Positions 7,835 through 16,358 of a stretch of DNA of 64,000 nucleotides are shown here, one piece after another. Under the pieces are notes generated by a model. It made no database searches and was not told where the DNA came from. It saw nothing but the letters and a program-made list of their open reading frames with translations. The position numbers and the translations under genes were made by a program. This stretch comes from Marinospirillum alkalitolerans. Its GTDB lineage: Bacteria > Pseudomonadota > Gammaproteobacteria > Pseudomonadales > Halomonadaceae. The DNA is taken from the NCBI RefSeq assembly GCF_045055655.1, contig NZ_JBANFI010000006.1, forward strand, positions 79,641 through 143,640. Direction: 5' to 3'. How positions within the stretch are numbered: position 1 is the first letter of the stretch; each line of letters begins with the position of its first letter.

Positions 7835-8782
7835 GTGTTAGAAAATATTTTTTTGGTGATTGCTGGGCTTTATCTGCTGATTGATAGCGCGGATCGTTTT
7901 GTGACTGGGGCCTGTGTGACGGCGGAACGCTTTGGTGTGCCGGTGATGGTAATCGGTATGCTGTTGATGGGTTTTGGCACCTCTGCGCCAGAAATGCTGG
8001 TTGCTTTCCAGGCTTCAGTAGATCAAAACCCAGGCTTGGCGGTTGGGAATGCGCTGGGTTCGAATATCACCAATATTGCACTGATTCTTGGCTTGACCGC
8101 CTTGATGCAACCGATAGTGGTGCAATCACAAACCATGAAGCGTGAACTGCCCATTTTATTGGCCGTGAGTGCTTTGGCGGCGGGCCTTTTGTGGAATCTA
8201 CAGCTCCAAAGTTGGAAGGGGTGGGTGCTCTTCGCGGCTCTGGCGGGCTTTATTGGCTGGAGCTACTGGTTGGCACGTCAGGGGCGAGATACGCGCTTGG
8301 TGGATGAGGTCAGCGACACCCTTGCACCGCTTTCAACACCTGCTGCTTTGGGGCAGCTGTTGATTGGTCTGGTGCTGCTGGTCATCAGCGCGCGCCTGTT
8401 TGTCAATGGAGCGATGGGTATTGCGCTCAGTCTGGGTGTCAGTGATCTGGTCATTGGCCTCACATTGGTGGCCGTAGGCACCAGCCTGCCCGAACTGGCC
8501 GCCAGCATTGCCGCGGCGCGACGTCAGCAGGCCGATTTAGTGATCGGTAATGTCATTGGCTCAAATATCTTTAATCTGTTGGCCGTCTTGCCTCTGCCCT
8601 TCTTGCTGGTGAGCGGTGAGCTGGCGCCGGATTTGATTTGGCGTGACCTGCCATTGATGCTGGCCCTAACCTTGCTGATGCTGGTGTTTGCCTTGGGTCG
8701 GCCGGGGCGAATTAATCGCTATGAGGGCGGTTTCCTGCTGTTGGTGTTTGTGGCTTATCAAACTTGGCTTTTTGTCGGTTAG
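7835..8782 (+). CDS. Calcium/sodium antiporter of the CaCA family (YrbG-like)
   Basis: The 315-residue membrane protein has two homologous halves, each with an alpha-repeat. The first holds GFGTSAPEM and GNALGSNITNI; the second holds AVGTSLPELAAS and GNVIGSNIFNL. These acidic G-T-S-x-P-E segments bind cation in Ca2+/H+ or Na+/Ca2+ exchangers, and about ten helices are expected. It should exchange cations across the inner membrane; the ion pair is not predictable. The start is a GTG at 7835 with only a weak GAGAT site. In many proteobacteria yrbG lies in the kdsD/lpt region; here it stands apart. Confidence 0.88.
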   Translation: MLENIFLVIAGLYLLIDSADRFVTGACVTAERFGVPVMVIGMLLMGFGTSAPEMLVAFQASVDQNPGLAVGNALGSNITNIALILGLTALMQPIVVQSQTMKRELPILLAVSALAAGLLWNLQLQSWKGWVLFAALAGFIGWSYWLARQGRDTRLVDEVSDTLAPLSTPAALGQLLIGLVLLVISARLFVNGAMGIALSLGVSDLVIGLTLVAVGTSLPELAASIAAARRQQADLVIGNVIGSNIFNLLAVLPLPFLLVSGELAPDLIWRDLPLMLALTLLMLVFALGRPGRINRYEGGFLLLVFVAYQTWLFVG

Positions 8783-8869
8783 CTTAGGGTTGGCTCGATT
8801 CTAGCGCTTGTTTTGGATCGCGCTACCCCTGATGGCGCTACTCTTGATGGTGCTCAATCTGGCTCAGAA

Positions 8870-8883
8870 AAAACGCCCGTTTT
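8870..8883. promoter_or_regulatory. Palindrome of the AAAC-N4-GTTT type upstream of the thioesterase gene
   Basis: AAAACG and CGTTTT face each other across CC, giving AAAC-GCCC-GTTT at 8871-8882. The site is about 110 bases before the thioesterase start. The same pattern occurs upstream of fabD and in the ETF-QO promoter. It could instead be a weak terminator stem of the antiporter gene. Confidence 0.35.
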
Positions 8884-8993
8884 AAAATCCGCGTGAAAGT
8901 CTTACACTCCTGACTCGATGTGGCGTGATGTCGCTGCGGTGGTTCGCCATCGCACCCTTCGCGCCCCCTGTCCGCTATTGCAAGGAATCCATC

Positions 8994-9407
8994 ATGCACA
9001 CCAGTACACTGATTAAAATTCGTGGCTATCATCTCGATCTTTATGGTCATGTTAATAATGCACGCTATCTGGAGTTTCTCGAAGAAGCCCGCTGGGAGTT
9101 TCTCGAAAAACAGGCAGATCTAGCGCAGTTTATGAGTTCGGGCTTGGGCTTGGCGGTGGTGAATATCAATATCAACTACCGCCGTGGTGCTTATATGAAT
9201 GAGCTGATTGATATTCAGACTTCGCTCAGCCGTATTGGCGGGAAGAGTGCAGTGATGAAGCAGGTCATCTACCTTCAGGGCACAGATAAGCTGGTCGCTG
9301 ATGCTGAGATCACCTTTGTGATTACCGATATGAAAACACAAAAGGCTGTCGCGCTCGAAGGTGAGCTGCTGGCTCAGCTGCAAGCTTGGCAAAATCCGCT
9401 CGTGTAA
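8994..9407 (+). CDS. Acyl-CoA thioesterase, 4HBT hotdog fold
   Basis: The 137-residue product is a single hotdog domain. The segment DLYGHVNNARYLEFLEEARW contains the Asp and the HVNN motif typical of YbgC/4-hydroxybenzoyl-CoA thioesterase-type enzymes, so it should cleave acyl-CoA thioesters in the cytoplasm. The substrate is not predictable. I start it at ATG 8994, with AAGGA about 8 bases upstream; the frame extends further but lacks a ribosome site. True ybgC usually heads the tol-pal operon; this gene stands alone before cmk. Confidence 0.85.
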   Translation: MHTSTLIKIRGYHLDLYGHVNNARYLEFLEEARWEFLEKQADLAQFMSSGLGLAVVNININYRRGAYMNELIDIQTSLSRIGGKSAVMKQVIYLQGTDKLVADAEITFVITDMKTQKAVALEGELLAQLQAWQNPLV

Positions 9408-9488
9408 CCTATTCGCCATCTTTCTAGGTATAATGCCGCCCACTGGTCAGCTGTTGTTGGTCTGACCAATCAATGGATGGGAGAAGTT

Positions 9489-10169
9489 ATGCACGCAAAG
9501 GTGATTACCCTGGATGGCCCGGGAGGCGCAGGAAAGGGGACGGTCAGCAGTCGTCTGGCGCATCATTTGTCATGGCATCTGTTAGATTCAGGTGCTCTCT
9601 ATCGCTTGGTCGGGTTGGCAGCAGAGCATCATGCCGTTGCACTCGATCAGGAAGAGGCTTTGAGTGTTTTAGCCGAGCACTTGGATGTGCAGTTTATTAC
9701 CGGTGATGACGACCTGGTTCAGGTCGTGCTGGAAGGTGAGAATGTCAGCCATGAAATTCGCACTGAGCGAGTTGGTGGTTTAGCCTCGCAGGTGGCGAGC
9801 TTGCCAGCGGTGCGTCAAGCCTTATTGGCACGCCAGCGTGCCTTTGCTGAGGCACCAGGGTTGATTTGTGATGGGCGAGATATGGGAACAGTCGTCTTCC
9901 CTGAAGCACCTTTAAAAATCTACCTGACGGCCAGTGCCGATGAACGTGCTCGCCGCCGCCAGCAGCAGTTGCATGAGAAGGGTATAGCTGCTAGTCTATC
10001 GGACCTTAAAAAGGACATCATGGAGCGTGATGCGCGTGATATGAATCGCGCCACTGCGCCGCTGAAGCCTGCTGATGATGCACTCATTGTGGATTCAACA
10101 GAACTCAGCATCCAAGATGTGATCGACCTGATTCTTGCTGAGGCGAAAAGCCGTGGCTTGATCTCTTAA
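9489..10169 (+). CDS. cmk: Cytidylate kinase
   Basis: The 226-residue product phosphorylates CMP/dCMP. The P-loop GPGGAGKGT lies near the N-terminus, followed by the CMP-binding region (LLDSGALYR, CDGRDMGTVVFP) and the lid (RRRQQQLHEKG). The length matches E. coli Cmk (227). ATG 9489 has GGGAG upstream; an in-frame ATG four codons earlier overlaps that site. A TATAAT at 9429-9434 may be the -10 of its promoter, though no good -35 is seen. rpsA follows after a 214-base leader, the usual cmk-rpsA order. Confidence 0.95.
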   Translation: MHAKVITLDGPGGAGKGTVSSRLAHHLSWHLLDSGALYRLVGLAAEHHAVALDQEEALSVLAEHLDVQFITGDDDLVQVVLEGENVSHEIRTERVGGLASQVASLPAVRQALLARQRAFAEAPGLICDGRDMGTVVFPEAPLKIYLTASADERARRRQQQLHEKGIAASLSDLKKDIMERDARDMNRATAPLKPADDALIVDSTELSIQDVIDLILAEAKSRGLIS

Positions 10170-10383
10170 GCATCCTCCGCTTAAGAAGGCTTCAAGTCGA
10201 GTAGTACGGAGGTCCTCGCAGTGGGTGTAGAGTAGGTTGGAATCGCAGCTTCTCAAATGAAAATTCCACCCTGCTTAACCGGCGCTAACATCCCTGCTTG
10301 GAAATAATCCAGGCCCGCGTTTGCTGGTGGCGCGGAGGGCGGCCATTGCCGCATTAAAAAGACATTAATTGAGTACAAATTTC
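10170..10383 (+). promoter_or_regulatory. rpsA leader region
   Basis: These 214 bases between cmk and rpsA hold several GC-rich short inverted segments and end in an A/T-rich stretch. No Shine-Dalgarno lies in front of the S1 start. In E. coli the rpsA leader likewise lacks a canonical site and folds into hairpins that allow autogenous control by S1; the same is inferred here. Confidence 0.55.
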
Positions 10384-12054
10384 ATGACTGAATCCTTTGC
10401 CGAACTCTTTGAAGAAAGCTTGCAACAAGTCAACATGGAAACTGGTTCCATTATCAAAGCCACTATCGTTGATATCGATGGTGACTGGGTAACGGTCAAC
10501 GCCGGTTTAAAATCTGAAGGCGTGATTCCACGTAACCAGTTTGATAGCGGCGACGCGCTTGAAGTCGGTGCTGAAATCCTGGTGGCTCTGGAAAGCGTTG
10601 AAGATGGTTTTGGTGAGACTCGCTTATCTCGCGAAAAAGCACGTCGTGCTGAATCTTGGATTGAGCTGGAAGCAGCTTTCGAGAAAAACGAAGTCGTCAA
10701 AGGGATCATCAACGGCAAGGTCAAAGGCGGTTTCACTGTCGATATCAATACGATTCGCGCCTTCTTGCCTGGCTCTCTGGTGGATGTGCGTCCTGTTCGT
10801 GATACTGCACACCTTGAGAACAAAGAACTTGACTTTAAAGTCATCAAGCTCGACGCCAAGCGTAACAACGTCGTTGTTTCTCGCCGCGCTGTACTGGAAG
10901 CAGAAAACTCTGCTGAGCGTGACCAGCTGCTGGCTAACCTGGCCGAAGGTCAGGAAGTGAAAGGTATCGTTAAGAACCTGACTGATTACGGTGCCTTCGT
11001 TGATCTGGGCGGCGTTGATGGTCTGCTGCACATCACGGATATGGCGTGGAAGCGTATCAAGCATCCTTCTGAAATCGTAGCTGTTGGCGACGAGATCAAC
11101 GTGAAGGTACTGAAGTTTGATCGTGAGCGTAACCGTGTTTCTCTGGGCCTCAAGCAGCTGGGTGAAGATCCATGGATCCAAATCAAAGCGCGCTACCCAG
11201 AGAACTCTATCATCAAGGCACGCATCACCAACCTGACTGACTACGGCTGCTTCGCTGAGCTGGAAGAAGGCGTTGAAGGTCTGGTTCACGTTTCTGAAAT
11301 GGATTGGACTAACAAGAACGTTAATCCTAAGGCCGTTGTCAACCTGGGCGACGAAGTCGACGTGATGATCCTGGATATCGACGAAGAGCGTCGTCGTATT
11401 TCTCTGGGTATCAAGCAGTGCCGTGCGAACCCATGGGAAGAATTCTCAGGTCAGTACAACAAGGGTGACAAGGTTTCTGGTGCGATCAAATCCATCACTG
11501 ACTTTGGTATCTTCGTTGGTCTGAACGGTGGTATCGATGGTCTGGTTCACCTGTCTGATATTTCTTGGAACGAAGCAGGCGAAGAAGCCGTACGTAAGTT
11601 CAAGAAAGGCGAAGAAGTTGAAACCATCATCCTGTCGATCGATCCAGAGCGTGAGCGTATTTCTCTGGGCATCAAGCAGCTTGAAAGCGATCCTTTCAAC
11701 GAATTCCTGGCGCTGAACGACAAGGGTTCGATCGTGAAGGGTGTCGTGGCTTCTGTTGATGCGAAAGAAGCACTGGTTAACCTGAATGATGAAGTTCAGG
11801 CTGTCCTGAAGGCTTCTGAAATCAGTGCTGAGCGTGTAGAAGATGCGCGTAACGCTCTGAAAGAAGGCGACGAAGTTGAAGCTCGTATCGTCAATGTTGA
11901 TCGCAAGAACCGTGTGATCAGCCTGTCGATCAAAGCAAAAGACAAGGTTGAAACTGAGCATGCTATGGCTGCGCAGCGCGAAACGCAAGTTGAGCAAGCT
12001 GGCCCCACCACCATTGGTGACCTGATCAAGCAGCAGATGGAAAACCAGAACTAA
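10384..12054 (+). CDS. rpsA: 30S ribosomal protein S1
   Basis: The 556-residue product has six consecutive S1 (OB-fold) repeats. Repeats 3-6 are clearest, each with a segment such as TDYGAFVDLGGVDGLLHITD and ending in ISLGIKQ-like strands. Length and start (MTESFAELFEESL) match E. coli S1 (557). The ATG at 10384 was preferred over a TTG five codons upstream on that basis. S1 tethers mRNA to the small subunit. Codon use is the most biased in the window, as expected for a highly expressed gene. A strong terminator follows directly, and ihfB, which often lies downstream of rpsA, is not here. Confidence 0.98.
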   Translation: MTESFAELFEESLQQVNMETGSIIKATIVDIDGDWVTVNAGLKSEGVIPRNQFDSGDALEVGAEILVALESVEDGFGETRLSREKARRAESWIELEAAFEKNEVVKGIINGKVKGGFTVDINTIRAFLPGSLVDVRPVRDTAHLENKELDFKVIKLDAKRNNVVVSRRAVLEAENSAERDQLLANLAEGQEVKGIVKNLTDYGAFVDLGGVDGLLHITDMAWKRIKHPSEIVAVGDEINVKVLKFDRERNRVSLGLKQLGEDPWIQIKARYPENSIIKARITNLTDYGCFAELEEGVEGLVHVSEMDWTNKNVNPKAVVNLGDEVDVMILDIDEERRRISLGIKQCRANPWEEFSGQYNKGDKVSGAIKSITDFGIFVGLNGGIDGLVHLSDISWNEAGEEAVRKFKKGEEVETIILSIDPERERISLGIKQLESDPFNEFLALNDKGSIVKGVVASVDAKEALVNLNDEVQAVLKASEISAERVEDARNALKEGDEVEARIVNVDRKNRVISLSIKAKDKVETEHAMAAQRETQVEQAGPTTIGDLIKQQMENQN

Positions 12055-12075
12055 GCTGGAACCCAAGCTGACACA

Positions 12076-12105
12076 AAACCGCCACTTTATGTGGCGGTTT
12101 TTTTA
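12076..12105 (+). terminator. Terminator after rpsA
   Basis: A perfect 10-bp stem (AAACCGCCAC/GTGGCGGTTT) with loop TTTAT is followed by a T-run. Confidence 0.92.
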
Positions 12106-12150
12106 TGCGTGTCAAAGAGGGGGCTGGAAAGCTTAGGGCTGAGTTGTGGC

Positions 12151-13320
12151 TTAAAGTTCGATGGCCTTACGCACATGCAGGCCCCAAAACAAGAAAGGCT
12201 GTAGGGGTTTCAGCAGCTCATTAGAAAGGCTCTCAACGATAGCGTAGTCTGTTTCTTGGGTGTCGCGACGCGGAGGATGCATATAGGCTTGCCCATTGAT
12301 GCCGCGAATACCTGCGCAAATCGGGTGCTGAAGCTCTGCTCCCCGATGGGTCACGACAGCAACATCGCCATTGCGGAGTTTGACAGCAGTGCCAGGTGGG
12401 TAAAGGCCGATCTGCTGTAGGAAGAGCTTGGTGAGAGCCGGACCCACCAAGGTACCGCGTTCTGCAAAGATCTTGCGCAAAGCCAGTTTAGCAGGTAAGG
12501 CCTCGCGGTATTCGCGTCGGCTGAGCAGCGCAATATAAATATCGGCTAACGCCAGAAGCTTGGCCTCGCTGGCAATAGCATTATTTTTTAACCCTTGCGG
12601 ATAACCGCTCCCATCTAAGCGTTCATGATGATGTTGCACTGCACGTAGCCATACTGGATTTTTGATCTCCATCGCGGTGAGGATCTCCAGTGAGCGCTCA
12701 GGGTGCTGGCGAATGGTGGTGCGTTGTGCCTCGCTCAAGGGATCTTTTTGCTTGTTGAGCTTGTCCTGTATGCTCAGCATGCCGAGATTGGCAGTTAAAG
12801 CCGCAGCCAGCGTGGCGAAGGTCTGTTCGCTGTTGAGTTGTAGCGTTGATGCCATGACCGCAATCATGGCGGCGCATTGTAGCGGATGGTGGATGCCGTA
12901 ATCCGAATGATCGCGCGTGTTTGGCCAGTGGATACTGCCAAGCAGTGCATCAGGTGCCTGCTGTGCGAGGCCATAAATCTGCGTACAGAGTTGGCGTATA
13001 TCGCGGTAGAAGGCTTCTTTGGCGCCTGGATTCTGGCTTTTGGTATGGCGAAAAGCGCGCCGCAGCAGGCTTTCATACTCCTCCATTTCCAGAAAAGGGT
13101 TGACCTTGTTGCTGTAGCGGAAGGGTTTGAACTCGCTGCTATAATCAACGCGTTGGCTGCTATCGCGCTTGACCAAGCCTCGCTCCATCAGCACTTCGAT
13201 CTGTTGTTCATTGGCGATCATGGCGCCGCGTGAAAGCAGGAGGCGGCCACCTTTGGCATAGATATCGATCGTGGTTTTGCGGCCTACGGTGAGCTCGCCG
13301 GGTCGGAGTTTCTCAAGCAT
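12151..13320 (-). CDS. HD-GYP-like protein with a degenerate HD site (paralog 1)
   Basis: The 389-residue product has an N-terminal domain of about 60 residues (RLLLSRGAMIANEQQIEVL), a linker, and an HD-GYP-like domain from about residue 120. The distal signature is intact: HHHERLDGSGYP at residues 230-241. At the place of the catalytic pair in the canonical LHDIGK, however, it reads LTANLGM (residues 176-181), so His and Asp have become Ala and Asn. The Asp of the later ADxxDA segment is also lost (ADIYIAL). It probably cannot hydrolyse cyclic-di-GMP and may bind it or act through protein contacts. A second gene with the same defects lies at 39319. It is divergent from an EAL-HDOD gene across 256 bases. 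Confidence 0.8.
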   Translation of the reverse strand: MLEKLRPGELTVGRKTTIDIYAKGGRLLLSRGAMIANEQQIEVLMERGLVKRDSSQRVDYSSEFKPFRYSNKVNPFLEMEEYESLLRRAFRHTKSQNPGAKEAFYRDIRQLCTQIYGLAQQAPDALLGSIHWPNTRDHSDYGIHHPLQCAAMIAVMASTLQLNSEQTFATLAAALTANLGMLSIQDKLNKQKDPLSEAQRTTIRQHPERSLEILTAMEIKNPVWLRAVQHHHERLDGSGYPQGLKNNAIASEAKLLALADIYIALLSRREYREALPAKLALRKIFAERGTLVGPALTKLFLQQIGLYPPGTAVKLRNGDVAVVTHRGAELQHPICAGIRGINGQAYMHPPRRDTQETDYAIVESLSNELLKPLQPFLFWGLHVRKAIEL

Positions 13321-13576
13321 GGTTTTTCTGCGGCCTTTCTCAGAGCGTTGTTTTTATCGCAGTGGCTTTTGATGTCTTTAAAATAACGCTATTCGCAGCA
13401 AGGCGCTGTATTTTCTTTCGGCTTGCCTGTGACATTTTGTGCATAGATTGCGCTAGATTGGGTATAATGGCAGATAAGATAAAAGGCATGAAGCCTGAGT
13501 GTTTGCTTGACTCTGAATTTTCAGAGCAAGGCCATCATGATCTGCCTGTTGATACTGCGATCTAGAAGTCGCAAGG

Positions 13577-14809
13577 ATGAATATGAATAGCGCGTCTGCC
13601 CCTCCCGAGAACTACTGTATAGCTCTGCAGCCCATTTGTGATGGTAAGATGCGCCATGTTGCGGATGAGCTTCTTTATCGATCCAGTGCTTCTGCCAGTT
13701 TTGCGCAGATTGACGATCAGTTGACGGCCACGGCAAGGGCTTGCAGTGCTGCTTTTTATGAGACAGGAATCGATAAGCTGGTTGGGCAGCGCAAAATTTT
13801 CTTTAATGCGCCACGTGAATGGCTGCTTAAACCAGAGCTTTTACCGCCGAATCCAGAGCAGGTGGTGGTCGAGGTGCTGGAAAGTGTCTCCGGTGAACCT
13901 GAAATCGTCGCGGCATTGGCAAAAATCCGCGCGCTGGGCTATGACGTGGCTTTAGATGATTTCCAGCTGACTGAGCAGACTCGCCCTTTATTGAATGTGG
14001 CAAGCATCATCAAGGTCGATTTATTCGAGCCTGTGCGTGCCAGAGATATCGCGCTCTATCAAGAACATGGCCTGCGTTTACTGGCCGAAAAGGTCGAAGA
14101 TCTGGATACCTTTCGGCGCTATCGTGATTTAGGCTTTGAGTTTTTTCAGGGCTACTTTTATGCCAAGCCAGAGGTGCGTGAAGCCACCTCGCGTAATCGC
14201 GGCAGTAATCAGGGTGCGCAGATTCGTATTATGGCGGAGTTGCAAGAGCCGGAGCCTGATTATGCCAAGCTGGAGCCTTTGATTGCGCAGGATCCTCAGC
14301 TGACCTTCTTGTTGCTGAAATATACTAACTCCGCCATGTTTCGTCGCTTGAACGAAGTCACAACCATTCACCAAGCCTTGAATACCCTAGGCTTGGAGCG
14401 AGTCAAAACCATTGTGATGACGGTGATGCTGGCGAATAATGGTCCTTCAAGCCTGTTGAGTTTGCCGCAAGCCTTAACGCGTGCAGCGATGTGTGAGCAG
14501 TTGGCTGCCCGCATGACGCAGATTAATCCACGCACGGCTTTTATGGCGGGATTGATGTCGATGATGGATTTGCTGATGGGCGGGACGCTTGTGGAGATTG
14601 TGGCGCAGCTGCCCTTGGGTGAAGACGTTAAGCGCGCAATTTTGTTTCGCGAGCAGCGCTTAGGTAAGCTGCTGAATCTTGTTGAAGCCTTTGAAAACGC
14701 ACAGATGCACGATCGCGCCCCAGATCTGGTTGCTCAGTTGAATCAAGTCTGGCTGACCAGTCGTGCTTGGGCAACTCAGGTACTAGAGGGCGTCAACGAG
14801 GCTCTCTAG
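13577..14809 (+). CDS. EAL-HDOD signalling protein (YuxH-like)
   Basis: The 410-residue product joins an N-terminal EAL-type domain (about residues 10-205) to a C-terminal HDOD domain (about 210-400). The EAL part keeps ELL (Glu31), VVEVLES, LDDFQ, IKVDLF, EKVED and FFQGYFY. It lacks the GTG that normally follows DDF, as in YuxH/CdgJ proteins, which often have no phosphodiesterase activity. The HDOD part shows FLLLKYTNSAMFR and the following helices. Such proteins modulate motility and biofilm pathways. A TATAAT at 13463-13468 could belong to its promoter, although the nearest -35-like hexamer is too far away. The neighbour across the gap is a degenerate HD-GYP. Confidence 0.85.
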   Translation: MNMNSASAPPENYCIALQPICDGKMRHVADELLYRSSASASFAQIDDQLTATARACSAAFYETGIDKLVGQRKIFFNAPREWLLKPELLPPNPEQVVVEVLESVSGEPEIVAALAKIRALGYDVALDDFQLTEQTRPLLNVASIIKVDLFEPVRARDIALYQEHGLRLLAEKVEDLDTFRRYRDLGFEFFQGYFYAKPEVREATSRNRGSNQGAQIRIMAELQEPEPDYAKLEPLIAQDPQLTFLLLKYTNSAMFRRLNEVTTIHQALNTLGLERVKTIVMTVMLANNGPSSLLSLPQALTRAAMCEQLAARMTQINPRTAFMAGLMSMMDLLMGGTLVEIVAQLPLGEDVKRAILFREQRLGKLLNLVEAFENAQMHDRAPDLVAQLNQVWLTSRAWATQVLEGVNEAL

Positions 14810-14842
14810 TCTATTCGGTGCAACCTCTTGGGGTCGGTTTCT

Positions 14843-15082
14843 TTAAGAAGAGCTGACCTTGCGTATCCAGTAACGAAAAACCTCGCCTTCTTCGGTCTCT
14901 AAAAGCTCTTGCTGCAAGAAACGGCAGAACTTGGGGATGTCTCGCGTTGTGGCTGGATCGGTTGCCACGACCAGTAGAACCTCACCTGAAGTCAGCTCTG
15001 CCATCTTCTGGTGCAGTAGCATCACTGGCTCAGGGCAGTAAAGCCCTGAGGTGTCTAGCAGTTGGTCGTGCTCTGGCTTCAT
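14843..15082 (-). CDS. tusA: TusA-family sulfurtransferase
   Basis: The 79-residue product has the family core DTSGLYCPEPVMLL with the CPxP motif whose Cys carries the persulfide, and a C-terminal strand containing FCRF. TusA takes sulfur from IscS and passes it to TusBCD in 2-thiouridine tRNA modification, and also affects sulfur balance and FtsZ assembly. The length is that of E. coli TusA (81). Its ATG overlaps the stop of the upstream uspA gene by four bases, so the two are translated together. TusA-like proteins of other sulfur pathways cannot be excluded. Confidence 0.88.
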   Translation of the reverse strand: MKPEHDQLLDTSGLYCPEPVMLLHQKMAELTSGEVLLVVATDPATTRDIPKFCRFLQQELLETEEGEVFRYWIRKVSSS

Positions 15083-15525
15083 CCCTTCTTGCCTACACGT
15101 ACGGCCAATACATCACAAGGTGCGCCGTGGAGAACACCGCTGGAAACTGAGCCCAGCAAGAGCTGGAGACCGTGGCGACCATGGCTGCCAACCACAATCA
15201 GATCAATATTCAGTTCTTCGGCAAGGCGATGGGCCTCAGTATCCGGCATACCCACTAAAATATGTTGACGCTCAGCAGGAATATCGATGCCTTCCAGTAG
15301 CTTGCTGAGGCGCTGACGAGCATGCTCATCCAGCTGTTCTTGAATGCTGGTTAGATCCATCGGGATATCACCACCATAGGCAAACCCAAGGGGTTCGAGG
15401 GTGTGCAGTACATGCACTTTAGCCTGTTGATTGCGCTGAGCGACTTCCTGGGCGCGCTCTAAAACCAAGCGTGACTCATCTGAAAGATCAATCGCGACGA
15501 GAATATTTTGGTAAGCTTGACTCAT
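15079..15525 (-). CDS. Universal stress protein, UspA family
   Basis: The 148-residue product is one Usp domain with the ATP-binding pattern near the C-terminus (VVGSHGRHGLQLLLGSVS, G-x2-G-x9-G-S/T). The N-terminal strand NILVAIDLSD carries the conserved Asp. ATP-binding Usp proteins are induced by starvation and stress. ATG 15525 has AAGGA about 10 bases upstream and was preferred over an in-frame ATG six codons earlier. Its stop overlaps the start of tusA (ATGA), which ties a stress protein to a sulfur carrier. Confidence 0.9.
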   Translation of the reverse strand: MSQAYQNILVAIDLSDESRLVLERAQEVAQRNQQAKVHVLHTLEPLGFAYGGDIPMDLTSIQEQLDEHARQRLSKLLEGIDIPAERQHILVGMPDTEAHRLAEELNIDLIVVGSHGRHGLQLLLGSVSSGVLHGAPCDVLAVRVGKKG

Positions 15526-15678
15526 GATTAGGGTGTCCTTCATCTAGGTGGTGATCTGAACGGCAGAGTATCCATTCGCTCGGCCTGGTGTGATCTCAGA
15601 CCCAGCGGGTTGATCTTTTTTCAACAAAAGACCAGCCATATGCCGATTGTATCTTAGATTGATAACCGTGAGGTGCTT

Positions 15679-16221
15679 GTGTCGCAAATTGGATGGATAT
15701 TTCTTGTTCTGGTGCTCATTTTGTTACCTGTCAGTTGGTTAAAGCCCAGCGCACGCCAGACACAATTGGTTGCTTTAAGGGAAAAGGCGCGGCGTTTAGG
15801 CGTCAAAGTCAGTGTGTTGCCGTTAAAAATCGATGATCACACTCGGCTTGAAGGTGCCGCTTATCGTTGGATGCGCCAGCCAGATGCGCTGCCCTTGCTG
15901 AGTTTTTGGCGTTGGATGCGTGTTGAGGTGGCCCGTGAAGTCGGTCAGTTTGGCGCGCCTTGGATTGAAGGCTGGATACTACAGCAGGGTGAAACAAAAA
16001 GCCTCACCTCTGAGCAGCAAGCAGCACTTGCACATTGGATGACTCAGCTGCCCGCAGGTGTTTTTGCAATAGAGTGGGGGAGCCATGCCTTGGCGATCTG
16101 GTGGGATGAGCGGCCCGAGAGCGATCAACTCGAGTCTTGGGCTGAGCAGGTGCCTGAGTTGATGGCTTTACCGCCATTGGCGGTGCCTAAGCCTAAAGTT
16201 GCACAGTCGCGTGTCTGGTGA
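15679..16221 (+). CDS. Membrane-anchored protein of unknown function
   Basis: The roughly 180-residue product begins with one membrane helix (IGWIFLVLVLILLPVSWL), then a basic amphipathic segment (RQTQLVALREKARRLGVKV), then a Trp-rich soluble domain. The layout matches conserved hypothetical proteins of Pseudomonas and relatives, whose function I do not know. A GTG at 15679 has GTGAGG at 5 bases; an in-frame GTG two codons earlier overlaps that site. It is divergent from uspA-tusA and precedes the chemoreceptor gene by 137 bases. Confidence 0.6.
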   Translation: MSQIGWIFLVLVLILLPVSWLKPSARQTQLVALREKARRLGVKVSVLPLKIDDHTRLEGAAYRWMRQPDALPLLSFWRWMRVEVAREVGQFGAPWIEGWILQQGETKSLTSEQQAALAHWMTQLPAGVFAIEWGSHALAIWWDERPESDQLESWAEQVPELMALPPLAVPKPKVAQSRVW

Positions 16222-16358
16222 GCCTAGGTGCAGATGTTTACACTGGAGGCCAGATAGAGACCTTCTCTTAGTCAGTGAGATGTGTACGCTCAGAGGCTTC
16301 TCAGCTGAGTGTCAGTCCTAGTTGATAAAATAAAGATAATAAAATCGAGGAATAAAGC

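Noticed and set aside
9429..9434. TATAAT before cmk as a full promoter
   Set aside because: No -35 lies at acceptable spacing, so it is only mentioned in the cmk entry.
10960..12000. Repeated segments inside rpsA as a possible tandem element
   Set aside because: They are the homologous S1 domains of the protein, not a mobile or tandem DNA repeat.
10624..12066. Two long antisense reading frames (about 200 residues each) across rpsA
   Set aside because: They are complementary shadows of the strongly biased S1 codons and repeats, without ribosome sites or homology.
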